Assembly (NCBI GenBank): GCA_964556395.1
Contig: CAZKVR010000014.1
Location: 1-16,826, forward strand
DNA: 16,826 nt
Source: WJKR01 sp964556395
GTDB taxonomy: Archaea; Nanobdellota; Nanobdellia; Woesearchaeales; WJKR01
Direction: 5' to 3'
Shown: in pieces, positions 6,672 through 12,631 of the stretch
How positions within the stretch are numbered: position 1 is the stretch's first letter
How the letters are laid out: each line of letters opens with the position of its first letter
Notes under the pieces: model-generated
What the model saw: the letters and a program-made list of their open reading frames with translations, nothing else
What the model was told of the DNA's origin: nothing
The model's database searches: none
Position numbers and translations under genes: made by a program

Positions 6672-7360
6672 CGCCTCAAAAGCTTCTTGAAGAACCCCAT
6701 GATGCTGAAGGCCTCGCGCCTCGTGAGGAACGACTTTCCGAGGACGCGCTTCCACACCCGCTTCTGGGTCTCACGCTTGTCGTCCGTGGGGAAGCTGGTC
6801 TTGTCGAGGACCTCGTCGACCAGCCCGTAGAGGACCTCCTTGTCCTTCGCACCGACAGGGGTGTACCGCTCCACCTTGCCCTGCCGCGCCACCTTCAGCT
6901 CGTACAATAGTATGGCGACTGCGTGGGAGAGGTTGAGGACCGGGTACTCATCGCTGGTGGGTATGGATAGGATGGCGTCGCACAATCTTACCTCGTCGTT
7001 CAGCAAGCCTCTGGATTCCGGGCCGAACACTATGCCGGCGGTCTTCCTCATACCCGTCAGCCTGCCGGCGAGCTGCCAGGGCTGGAGGGCTAGGCGGGGG
7101 ATGTTCTCGTCAGAGCCGAGCTTCCCCGTCGTCGCGACGAGCCAGTCGCAGCCAGCCTCCTCGAGGGAATCCACGACTTCAGCCTCTTCCAGGACGTCCA
7201 GGGCGTGCCTCGCCCGCGAGATGGCCTCGTTGCCCCGGTGGTCGGCCTCAGGCCTGACGAGGACGAGCCTCGAGAAGCCGAAGTTCGCCATGGCTCTCGC
7301 GACGGCGCCGACGTTGCCCGCGTTCTCAGGCCTGACCAGGATGACCTTGACGTGCTGCAT
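6668..7360 (-). CDS. trmJ: TrmJ-like SPOUT tRNA 2'-O-methyltransferase
   Basis: A 230-residue SPOUT (TrmH group) methyltransferase with all three trefoil-knot motifs: motif 1 ENAGNVGAVARAMANFGF (N16, R22), motif 2 IVFGPESRGL (~110-119), motif 3 IPTSDEYPVLNLSHAVAI (~133-150). Family members methylate the 2'-OH of position 32 (TrmJ) or other riboses in tRNA or rRNA, using SAM bound in the knot. The C-terminal ~75 residues are basic and helical, as in TrmJ. The start ATG 7360 is fixed by a leaderless TATA box; the frame stays open upstream to 7594, but that part overlaps pgk. It is divergent from pgk around one TATA box and shares CTAA with the Yip1 gene stop. Family sure; exact nucleotide not shown by sequence. 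Confidence 0.9.
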   Translation of the reverse strand: MQHVKVILVRPENAGNVGAVARAMANFGFSRLVLVRPEADHRGNEAISRARHALDVLEEAEVVDSLEEAGCDWLVATTGKLGSDENIPRLALQPWQLAGRLTGMRKTAGIVFGPESRGLLNDEVRLCDAILSIPTSDEYPVLNLSHAVAILLYELKVARQGKVERYTPVGAKDKEVLYGLVDEVLDKTSFPTDDKRETQKRVWKRVLGKSFLTRREAFSIMGFFKKLLRR

Positions 7361-7381
7361 ACGGTTGGGGAGAAGACAAGA

Positions 7382-7389
7382 TTTATAAA
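7382..7389. promoter_or_regulatory. Palindromic TATA box shared by trmJ and pgk
   Basis: TTTATAAA is identical on both strands. Its centre is 25.5 nt from ATG 7360 (minus, trmJ) and 29.5 nt from ATG 7415 (plus, pgk). The 54-bp gap has no second A/T-rich box. The plus-strand side has a purine-rich BRE-like AGAAGACAAGA; the minus side is less purine-rich, so pgk may be the stronger direction. Confidence 0.75.
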
Positions 7390-7414
7390 AACGTTCTGCT
7401 CCTGCCAAGACACC

Positions 7415-8566
7415 ATGATCCCGACTATCAAGGACCTCGATGTGGAGGGCAAGCGCGTGCTTGTCAGGGTTGACTACAACGTGACGCTCGACGACGACGG
7501 CGAAGTCGTCGACGACACGCGTATCAGGGCGAGCCTGCCCACCCTCCAGGCGTTGTTCGGCGCCGGCGCCAGGCAGCTGGTGCTCATGACACACGTCGGA
7601 CGCCCCAAAGGGGCTGTTGTCGAGGCCCTGAAGACCGACCGGGTCGCGGTCAGGCTGATGAAACTCCTCGGGAAGACCGTCCAGAAAGTGGACGACTGCG
7701 TCGACGTCGAGCTCCCTGAAAACGTGCCGGTCGTCATGCTCGAGAACCTACGGTTCCACAAGGAGGAGAAGGAGAACGACCCAGAGTTCGCCCGGAAACT
7801 CGCGGAGCACGGCGAGGCGTACGTGAACGACGCGTTCGCCACCTGCCACCGCAGCCACGCCAGCATGGTCGGGGTGACGGAACACCTGCCCGGCGCCATC
7901 GGCCTGCTCGTCGAGAAGGAGCTCGAGCATCTGGATATCGATAACCTCGAGAAGCCCGTCGTCGCCGTGCTGGGGGGTGCCAAGCTCGAGACGAAACTCC
8001 CTCTGATACAGCGCATCCTACCTAAGGTGGACAAGGTGTTGCTCGGCGGCGCGATGATATTCACGTTCTACAAGGCCCAAGGCCTCCAGACCGGCTCGTC
8101 ACTTGTGGATGAGGGACAGCTCACCATGGCGCAGATGCTCGCCAACAACGAGAAGATATTGTTGCCGTCCGACGTCGTCGTGGCGCCTGACGAGGACCAC
8201 GGCTCAGAAGCCAAGACGGTGCTCGTCCAAGGCATGCCCGCAGGCATGAAAGGGCTCGACATAGGGCCTGAGAGCGTCGAGGCGTTCAAGCAAGAACTCT
8301 CTGAGGCGAAGACGATCGTGTGGAACGGGCCTCTAGGCTTCGTGGAGAAGGAGCCGTTCGACAAGGCGACGAAGGCGGTCATGACCTACCTCGCCACTCG
8401 GACGGAAGAGGGGGCGGTCACCATCGTCGGCGGCGGGGACAGCATCTCGTACGTCGACAAGCGCGGCATGGCTGGCAAGTTCTCGCACGTCAGCACGGGC
8501 GGCGGGGCGAGCATGCAGTTGTTGGAAGGCAAGCCGTTGCCGGCGCTGCAGGCGCTGGAACGCTAA
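7415..8566 (+). CDS. pgk: Phosphoglycerate kinase
   Basis: A 383-residue monomeric kinase that interconverts 1,3-bisphosphoglycerate + ADP and 3-phosphoglycerate + ATP in glycolysis and gluconeogenesis. Family landmarks in order: RVDYNVTLDDDGEVVDDTRI (substrate Asp/Asn and Arg), THVGRPKG (HxGRP), LENLRFHKEE, NDAFATCHRSHASM, AVLGGAKLETKLPLI (nucleotide domain), NGPLGFVE, VGGGDSISYV (GGGD loop; Ser-Ile replace the common Thr-Ala) and HVSTGGGASMQLLEG near the C-terminus. Length is slightly short for the family but complete. ATG 7415 is chosen because the TATA box lies 29.5 nt upstream; the longer open frame from 7205 runs through the divergent trmJ gene. It has no operon partner; its stop overlaps the convergent Nudix gene stop (CTAA 8563-8566). 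Confidence 0.97.
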   Translation: MIPTIKDLDVEGKRVLVRVDYNVTLDDDGEVVDDTRIRASLPTLQALFGAGARQLVLMTHVGRPKGAVVEALKTDRVAVRLMKLLGKTVQKVDDCVDVELPENVPVVMLENLRFHKEEKENDPEFARKLAEHGEAYVNDAFATCHRSHASMVGVTEHLPGAIGLLVEKELEHLDIDNLEKPVVAVLGGAKLETKLPLIQRILPKVDKVLLGGAMIFTFYKAQGLQTGSSLVDEGQLTMAQMLANNEKILLPSDVVVAPDEDHGSEAKTVLVQGMPAGMKGLDIGPESVEAFKQELSEAKTIVWNGPLGFVEKEPFDKATKAVMTYLATRTEEGAVTIVGGGDSISYVDKRGMAGKFSHVSTGGGASMQLLEGKPLPALQALER

Positions 8567-9111
8567 CGGTAGAGCCTCTTCTTCATCTCCTGGAGCATGT
8601 CTTGCCAGTACTCCGCGGTGTGCGTGAACGAGCCCGGACTCTCGCCCAGCCGTCTCTCGAGGTCCTCGAAGCTGAGGAAGATTAGTTCGTCGATCTCTTC
8701 TTCCTGTCGTTTCAGGTCTTTCTTGTCCCCGTCGTAGCGGAGGGTGAAGACCTCGTTGACCTCTCTGTTAGTCCAGCCGGGTCGGGGGTGGAATACGGCC
8801 CGTCGGCGCTTCACGAACTCGAGGTCGCCTTCTGCGATGTCGAGCCCTAGCTCTTCCTTCGCCTCGCGGACGCCCGCCCTCGTCGGCGTCTCGCCAGCGT
8901 GGAGGTGGCCTCCGACCGACGCGTCCAGCTTGCCGGGAAAGATGGGCTTGTCTTCCCTGCGCTTCTGGACGATTACCTCTCCCTGCGGCGTGTATATCCA
9001 GAGGTGGACTGTCAGGTGCCAGGTGCCTTCTTGCTGGGCTTTCTCCCGCCCGACCCGCTCTCCGGTCGGGGTGCCTTCCTCGTCGACGACGTCGACCAGC
9101 TCCTCCGCCAT
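8563..9111 (-). CDS. Nudix hydrolase (YfcD/isopentenyl-diphosphate isomerase-like)
   Basis: A 182-residue protein with a complete Nudix box at residues 68-90: G68-x5-E74-x7-RE(82-83)-A-K-EE(86-87)-L-G-L, the Mg-binding helix-loop-helix that cleaves nucleoside or other diphosphates. The flanks (WHLTVHLWIYTPQGEVIVQKR, KPIFPGKLDASVGG) resemble the Nudix group that includes YfcD and type 1 IPP isomerase, rather than MutT or ADP-ribose types. The IPP isomerase active-site Cys is not evident, so hydrolase is the safer call. ATG 9111 fits a leaderless TATA box 27.5 nt upstream; the much longer open frame upstream (to 10152) is antisense to the transaldolase gene. The C-terminal ~45 residues are helical and charged. 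Substrate unknown. Confidence 0.88.
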   Translation of the reverse strand: MAEELVDVVDEEGTPTGERVGREKAQQEGTWHLTVHLWIYTPQGEVIVQKRREDKPIFPGKLDASVGGHLHAGETPTRAGVREAKEELGLDIAEGDLEFVKRRRAVFHPRPGWTNREVNEVFTLRYDGDKKDLKRQEEEIDELIFLSFEDLERRLGESPGSFTHTAEYWQDMLQEMKKRLYR

Positions 9112-9134
9112 GCCTGTTGGGGAAGGAGTCTTAC

Positions 9135-9142
9135 TATATAAA
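9135..9142 (-). promoter_or_regulatory. TATA box of the Nudix gene
   Basis: On the minus strand the sequence is TTTATATA, centred 27.5 nt before ATG 9111. It is separate from the transaldolase box in the same 96-bp divergent gap. Confidence 0.7.
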
Positions 9143-9166
9143 ACCTGTTCGTGGGAAGCGCAAGGG

Positions 9167-9174
9167 TTAAAAAT
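9167..9174 (+). promoter_or_regulatory. TATA-like box of the transaldolase gene
   Basis: TTAAAAAT, centred near 9170.5, predicts transcription from about 9196, directly at the Shine-Dalgarno site. This would give a ~12-nt leader, unlike the leaderless neighbours. Confidence 0.55.
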
Positions 9175-9195
9175 GGTCTTCGCTTCGGTCATCCC

Positions 9196-9201
9196 AGGTG
9201 A
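9196..9201 (+). promoter_or_regulatory. Shine-Dalgarno site of the transaldolase gene
   Basis: AGGTGA, 6 nt before ATG 9208. It is a strong site on a monocistronic gene in a region where most first genes have no leader. Confidence 0.7.
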
Positions 9202-9207
9202 TACTTT

Positions 9208-10161
9208 ATGCAGATCTTCGTGGATACGGCCAATTTGGATGAGATCAGGACCGCCATCGGGTGGGGTGTCGTGGATGGCATCACGACCAACCCTTCCTTG
9301 GTGAAGAAGGAGGTCGAGCGGCTCAAGGCCGCTGGCCAGCGCGTCGACATGGCGAGCCACGTCAAGGACCTCTTGTCGGTGGCGGGCAACGTCGTGCCGG
9401 TCAGCTTGGAGGTCACGGCTACCGCTGCCGATGAGATGGTGGCTCAGGGCAAGCGTTTGTTCCAGCAGTTCAACCCCGTCGCGGGGAACGTGGTCGTGAA
9501 GATCCCGGTGAACACGTATGCCGGGAGCGGCTTCGAGGGGCTCAAGGCGATCAAGGCGTTGGACGACGCCGAGATCCCGGTGAACGCGACGCTCGTCTTC
9601 ACGCCCGAGCAGGCGTTGTTGGCGGCGAAGGCCGGCGCTACCTACGTCAGCCCGTTCGCCGGGCGCGTGGATGACTTCATCCGGACGCAGGCCGGGGTTG
9701 AGTTCTCGAAGAATGATTACTTCCCGGCCGAGGGCTTGGAGGCCGAGACCGAGGAGGGCGAGGATGATTTCTGGGACGACAACGGGATATTGTCCGGCGT
9801 CGACCTCGTGACGAAGATCTCCGAGTTGTTCGAGAAGCAGGAGGTCGACTGCAACCTGTTGGCGGCTTCCTTGCGTAACAGCCGCCAGGTCCGCGAGGCG
9901 GCCTTGGCCGGGGCTGACGCTGCTACCGTGCCTTTTTCGGTGTTGAAGTCGATGGTGGCGCACCCCAAGACGCGTGAGGGGATGGAGAAGTTCACCGCCG
10001 ACGTCATGCCGGAGTACCAGGCGTTGGTGTCGGGCGAGTCGCAGCCTCAGCCTCAGCCGCAGCAGCCCTCTCCCCAGCCCCAACCGCAGCCCAGGCCTGC
10101 GCCGCAGCCCGGACAACAGCCCTCTGCGCATGATCTGGCGCGGGAACGGCAAGGGTTCTGA
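9208..10161 (+). CDS. tal: Transaldolase (TalC/FSA fold) with acidic insert and Pro/Gln-rich tail
   Basis: A 317-residue protein, about 100 longer than usual TalC/FSA enzymes (~215). Core landmarks: FVDTANLDEI, GITTNPSLV, VVVKIPVN with Schiff-base Lys98, NATLVFTPEQALLAAKAGATYVSPF, NLLAASLRNSRQV, AATVPFSVLKSM. Glu68 lies where E. coli FSA has Gln59, and Phe150 where FSA has Tyr131; both point to transaldolase, which moves a dihydroxyacetone unit between sedoheptulose 7-phosphate and glyceraldehyde 3-phosphate, rather than to fructose-6-phosphate aldolase. Two additions stand out: an acidic segment at ~160-195 (TEEGEDDFWDD) after the catalytic barrel strand, and a tail from ~277 of alternating Pro and Gln ending in a charged HDLARERQGF. 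Leu codons are mostly TTG, unlike neighbouring genes. Divergent from the Nudix gene; followed by T-tracts. Confidence 0.92.
   Translation: MQIFVDTANLDEIRTAIGWGVVDGITTNPSLVKKEVERLKAAGQRVDMASHVKDLLSVAGNVVPVSLEVTATAADEMVAQGKRLFQQFNPVAGNVVVKIPVNTYAGSGFEGLKAIKALDDAEIPVNATLVFTPEQALLAAKAGATYVSPFAGRVDDFIRTQAGVEFSKNDYFPAEGLEAETEEGEDDFWDDNGILSGVDLVTKISELFEKQEVDCNLLAASLRNSRQVREAALAGADAATVPFSVLKSMVAHPKTREGMEKFTADVMPEYQALVSGESQPQPQPQQPSPQPQPQPRPAPQPGQQPSAHDLARERQGF
10036..10122 (+). repeat. Pro/Gln low-complexity coding repeat
   Basis: Imperfect tandem CAGCCT/CAGCCG/CAGCCC hexamers at the 3' end of the transaldolase gene encode a Pro-Gln dipeptide run (~residues 277-305). The repeat keeps frame and third bases vary, so it is not a simple slipped microsatellite. 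Confidence 0.8.
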
Positions 10162-10169
10162 AAAAGGGC

Positions 10170-10217
10170 TTTTTTTCTCTTCTCTTTTCTAGAAAGAACG
10201 TTTTTGGGTTTCTTTTA
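10170..10217 (+). terminator. T-tract terminator after the transaldolase gene
   Basis: Nine bases past the stop there is a run of seven T (10170-10176), followed by pyrimidine-rich TCTCTTCTCTTTTCT and another T5 at 10201-10205. Archaeal RNA polymerase stops at such U-tracts without needing a hairpin. Confidence 0.7.
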
Positions 10218-10261
10218 GCGTCATCTGTATGGTTAAAAACCTATTTCTCGCAATAAGAACA

Positions 10262-10269
10262 TTTAATAA
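10262..10269 (+). promoter_or_regulatory. TATA box of the MarC-family gene
   Basis: TTTAATAA, centred 30.5 nt before ATG 10296. It selects that ATG over the in-frame TTG at 10275. Slightly upstream, GGTTAAAAACC (10231-10241) is an inverted repeat that could be an operator or a second weak TATA box. Confidence 0.65.
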
Positions 10270-10295
10270 GGTGTTTGTTCGTTGCGCGGAGCCTG

Positions 10296-10895
10296 ATGAT
10301 ATCGCACATCGTCGCCTTCCTGGCCATGTTGAACCCCTTCGCCCTATTCCTCTACCTAGAGCCCTTGCGGAAGGACCTGAGCCACCAAGCCTTCCGCCAA
10401 GTCTTCATCAAGGCCACGCTCATCTCATACGCCATCAGCCTCGCCTTCCTCTTCACCGGAGACTTCATCTTCGAACGCGTCTTCCAGATACACTTCGAAG
10501 CCTTCAGGGTGTTCGGAGGCATCATCATCTTCAGCTTCGCATACCTGTTCATCGTCAAAGGCCAGAAAGCCTTCATACAGATCAAAGCCAACCTCGACGA
10601 CCTCGCCTCGGAGATCGCCCTGCCGTTCATGGTGGGCGCCGGCACGATAAGCCTCGCCATACTGCTCTACCGCGACATGGGGTTGGTGGACGGCGCCATC
10701 GCCCTGACGATAACCTTCACCCTGGTCTGCCTCATCGTCCTAGCCCTCAAAGGGGTGCGGGACGCGATCGAGAAGAAGAAGTTCCGGACGGCGTTCGACA
10801 AGCACATGGAGATACTGTTGCGGCTGAACGGCTTCTTCCTAGGATCCATAGGGGTGAACATGGTCGTCCTGGGCGTGGAGAACCTCTTCCTCTAG
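10296..10895 (+). CDS. MarC-family integral membrane protein
   Basis: A 199-residue protein with about six membrane helices. The MarC/UPF0056 landmarks are present: MLNPFALFLYLEPL near the N-terminus (the conserved Asn-Pro in helix 1), FEAFRVFGGIIIFSFAYLFI (helix 3), IALPFMVGAGTISLAIL (the PLA(I/L)P...GPG.I motif, with Ala in place of one Pro) and a last helix GFFLGSIGVNMVVLGVENL. The role of the family is not settled; the old link to multiple antibiotic resistance was not upheld, and a transporter is guessed from the fold. ATG 10296 is 30.5 nt after a TATA box centre. The stop TAG shares CTAG (10892-10895) with the convergent MscS-like gene. Confidence 0.85.
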   Translation: MISHIVAFLAMLNPFALFLYLEPLRKDLSHQAFRQVFIKATLISYAISLAFLFTGDFIFERVFQIHFEAFRVFGGIIIFSFAYLFIVKGQKAFIQIKANLDDLASEIALPFMVGAGTISLAILLYRDMGLVDGAIALTITFTLVCLIVLALKGVRDAIEKKKFRTAFDKHMEILLRLNGFFLGSIGVNMVVLGVENLFL

Positions 10896-11368
10896 GATGT
10901 CTTCTTCTTGATGAACTTCTGGAAGAACATGTTGTTAGGCACGTGGACCTCGTGCTTCCCATCCTTGAGCGTGACGAACATCAACGTGATCTTCGCCACC
11001 TTCCCCTTCACCTCGTCCGGCAGGATGACGATGTCATCGCCGATCTTCACCGACTGCGAGAGGAGCAGTATGACGCCCGCGATGATGTTGCTCAGGATAC
11101 TCCACACCGCGAAGAAGCCTATGGCGATGATGCCGAGCACGCTGGTGAAGAACACCCACAGGTTGCTCACGTCCACGCTCCACACCGAGATGACGCCGAT
11201 GATGGCCAGGATCCACACGACCGTGGAGAACGCCTGCTGCAACGCGTGGCGCTGGATCTTACGCGGCACTGGGATGCGCTTATGGATTACCTGGCGCAGG
11301 ATAGCCCTGACCACGAAGCCCAGGGCGATGATGCCTGCGGTGAGGAAGACCTTGGTCCAGACTGCCAT
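10892..11368 (-). CDS. Minimal MscS-like mechanosensitive channel
   Basis: A 158-residue protein with three membrane helices (~3-25, 45-68, 71-104) and the MscS beta-domain. The pore helix has the small-residue pattern ending SILSNIIAGVILLL, like the 'GSLSNLAAGVLLV' segment of MscS. It is followed by SVKIGDDIVI, EVKGKVAKITLMFVTLKDG and HVPNNMFF, the hallmark beta-domain blocks. These channels open under membrane tension and release solutes in osmotic downshock. The protein stops right after the beta-domain with a KKK tail, so the C-terminal alpha/beta vestibule of classic MscS (286 residues in E. coli) is absent. ATG 11368 lies 27.5 nt from a TATA box, separate from the upstream hydrolase operon. 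Confidence 0.88.
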   Translation of the reverse strand: MAVWTKVFLTAGIIALGFVVRAILRQVIHKRIPVPRKIQRHALQQAFSTVVWILAIIGVISVWSVDVSNLWVFFTSVLGIIAIGFFAVWSILSNIIAGVILLLSQSVKIGDDIVILPDEVKGKVAKITLMFVTLKDGKHEVHVPNNMFFQKFIKKKTS

Positions 11369-11391
11369 ATCGTCTTGTTAGAGAACGGACA

Positions 11392-11399
11392 TTAATAAA
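11392..11399 (-). promoter_or_regulatory. TATA box of the MscS-like gene
   Basis: On the minus strand the sequence is TTTATTAA, centred 27.5 nt before ATG 11368. It sits in the 40-bp gap after the hydrolase stop, so the channel gene has its own leaderless promoter. Confidence 0.7.
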
Positions 11400-11408
11400 G
11401 CTGGCGGT

Positions 11409-12164
11409 TCACTCCTGCTGGAACCATTCCCGCATGAGCTTGAGCGACTCCTCCCTCGAGCCGTCGACCTCCAGCTTGTGGTTCGCGCCCTCCAGGACTA
11501 TGAGGAGTGCGTGAGGCATGTTCTCAGCCAAACGTTGGGAGTCCTTCAACGGCACGACGTCGTCCTGGTCGCCGTGGAGGACGAGCGTCCGCACCTTGAT
11601 GTCTCTTGCCGGTTCGAACAATATGTTCTCCTGGGCGTCGAGGTAGTACTGGAACGAGACCTTGAAAGAGCTTTCAGGATCGTTGAGGTCCGGAATCTCG
11701 AAAAAGCCTTGTTCCTCCCACTCCTCCAGCGTCGTGTGCTCTGCCCACTCCTCAGGGTGCGTGAGGTCCGGGGCTGGGGCGCAGAGCACCATGGTCTCCA
11801 CTTCTTCTTCCAGAGCTAGCTTGAGCGCGACGGCGCCTCCGAACGACGAGCCGACCAGCGAGAACCGCTCGTACCCCTGGTCCTTCAAGGTCGCCAGGAC
11901 GAGGCGGGCGTCATCGACGGCGGTCTCGATGGTGCACTCCTCCGACCCTCCTTCCGAGTCGCCGCAGCCGCGGTACTCGAAGCGGCACGCGTTCACGCCC
12001 GACTCCTTGAGGGTTGCTGCGCGTTCCAGGCTGCCGCCCTTGGCATCACCTGGAAAGCCGTGGAGTACGAGCGTGATGTGCTTCTCTTTGTCAGCCTCGT
12101 GCAGCCAGCACGCTAAACGCTCGCCGGCCTCGTTCGTCACCGTGAAAAAACGTCCTTCATCCAT
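11409..12164 (-). CDS. Alpha/beta hydrolase (serine esterase/peptidase type)
   Basis: A 251-residue cytoplasmic alpha/beta hydrolase. Oxyanion-hole block VLHGFPG (~34-40), nucleophile elbow G105-S-S107-F-G109 (Ser107), acid in HGDQDDVVP (Asp201) and base in GANHKL (His229) complete the catalytic triad. RFEYRGCGDSEG before the nucleophile is typical of the acyl-ester hydrolase branch. A cap of Glu/Trp-rich helices (~130-175) covers the site. The substrate cannot be told; carboxylesterase, thioesterase and acylpeptidase-like activity are all possible. ATG 12164 is preferred over GTG 12173 because AGAGG/GTGAT lies at usable distance only from the ATG. It is the last gene of the operon with nip7 and the coiled-coil gene; GTG 12173 would overlap the nip7 stop by one base. 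Confidence 0.88.
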   Translation of the reverse strand: MDEGRFFTVTNEAGERLACWLHEADKEKHITLVLHGFPGDAKGGSLERAATLKESGVNACRFEYRGCGDSEGGSEECTIETAVDDARLVLATLKDQGYERFSLVGSSFGGAVALKLALEEEVETMVLCAPAPDLTHPEEWAEHTTLEEWEEQGFFEIPDLNDPESSFKVSFQYYLDAQENILFEPARDIKVRTLVLHGDQDDVVPLKDSQRLAENMPHALLIVLEGANHKLEVDGSREESLKLMREWFQQE

Positions 12165-12172
12165 GAGTATCA

Positions 12173-12631
12173 CTACCTCTTCCTACGCTTCCGCTTCTCC
12201 TCCCTGCGGAGGAAGTCTCCGCGGTCGAGGATGTTCTTGACCATGCCGCCCTTGTCCTTCGTGCCGAGCCCGAGGACGTCGCCACGCCGGTCGCAGACGA
12301 GGAACGTCTTCTTCGGCTCGTCCTCCGAGTGGACTTTCTTCGAGAACACGTCGCGGCCGCAGGTGAACAGCCACACCGCGTCATCCTTTATGACGACCTT
12401 GTTCTTCGAGTCCTTGAGCAGGTCGAGGAGTCCGAAGGAAGCCCTGAACCTCTTGTTCGTCGCCTCTCCCAACGGCAGTCCGAGGCTGAACGGCTCCTTG
12501 TCTATCTGCTCCGCGACCTTCTTCACGCGTTCCGGGACGAGGTACGCCTTCTTCCCTTGCGTGATGACGCCTGCCGGCAGCCTGATGCCGAAAGGCTCGA
12601 CGAACTGCTGCAACTGTTCCTCAACGTCCAT
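12173..12631 (-). CDS. nip7: Ribosome biogenesis protein Nip7 homologue (pre-PUA + PUA)
   Basis: A 152-residue protein that aligns over its length with eukaryotic Nip7 as I recall it. Residues ~1-88 are the pre-PUA domain: AYLVPERVKKVAEQI (like 'vYYVSEKILKLAANI'), EPFSLGLPLGEATNKRFRASFGLLDLL (like '[26 protein letters not shown]') and KVVIKDDAVWLFTCGRDVF (like 'KVWIKPGAEQSFLYGNHVL'). Residues ~89-152 are the PUA domain with FLVCDRRGDVLGLG and VKNILDRGDFLRREE. Nip7 binds RNA in pre-60S assembly in eukaryotes and binds U/AU-rich RNA in archaea. The end is strongly basic (RREEKRKRRKR). The 5' end overlaps the coiled-coil gene by 11 nt and uses a strong Shine-Dalgarno (GGAGGAG, 12639-12645, 7 nt spacing) inside that gene. 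Confidence 0.85.
   Translation of the reverse strand: MDVEEQLQQFVEPFGIRLPAGVITQGKKAYLVPERVKKVAEQIDKEPFSLGLPLGEATNKRFRASFGLLDLLKDSKNKVVIKDDAVWLFTCGRDVFSKKVHSEDEPKKTFLVCDRRGDVLGLGTKDKGGMVKNILDRGDFLRREEKRKRRKR

Noticed and set aside
9112..10152. N-terminal extension of the Nudix frame over the transaldolase gene
   Set aside because: The extension is antisense to a clear enzyme and upstream of the Nudix TATA box; the real start is ATG 9111.
10229..11395. Long plus-strand open frame of 388 codons across the MarC and MscS genes
   Set aside because: The translation is His/Arg/Pro-rich without family motifs, and both underlying genes have clear families, promoters and stops.
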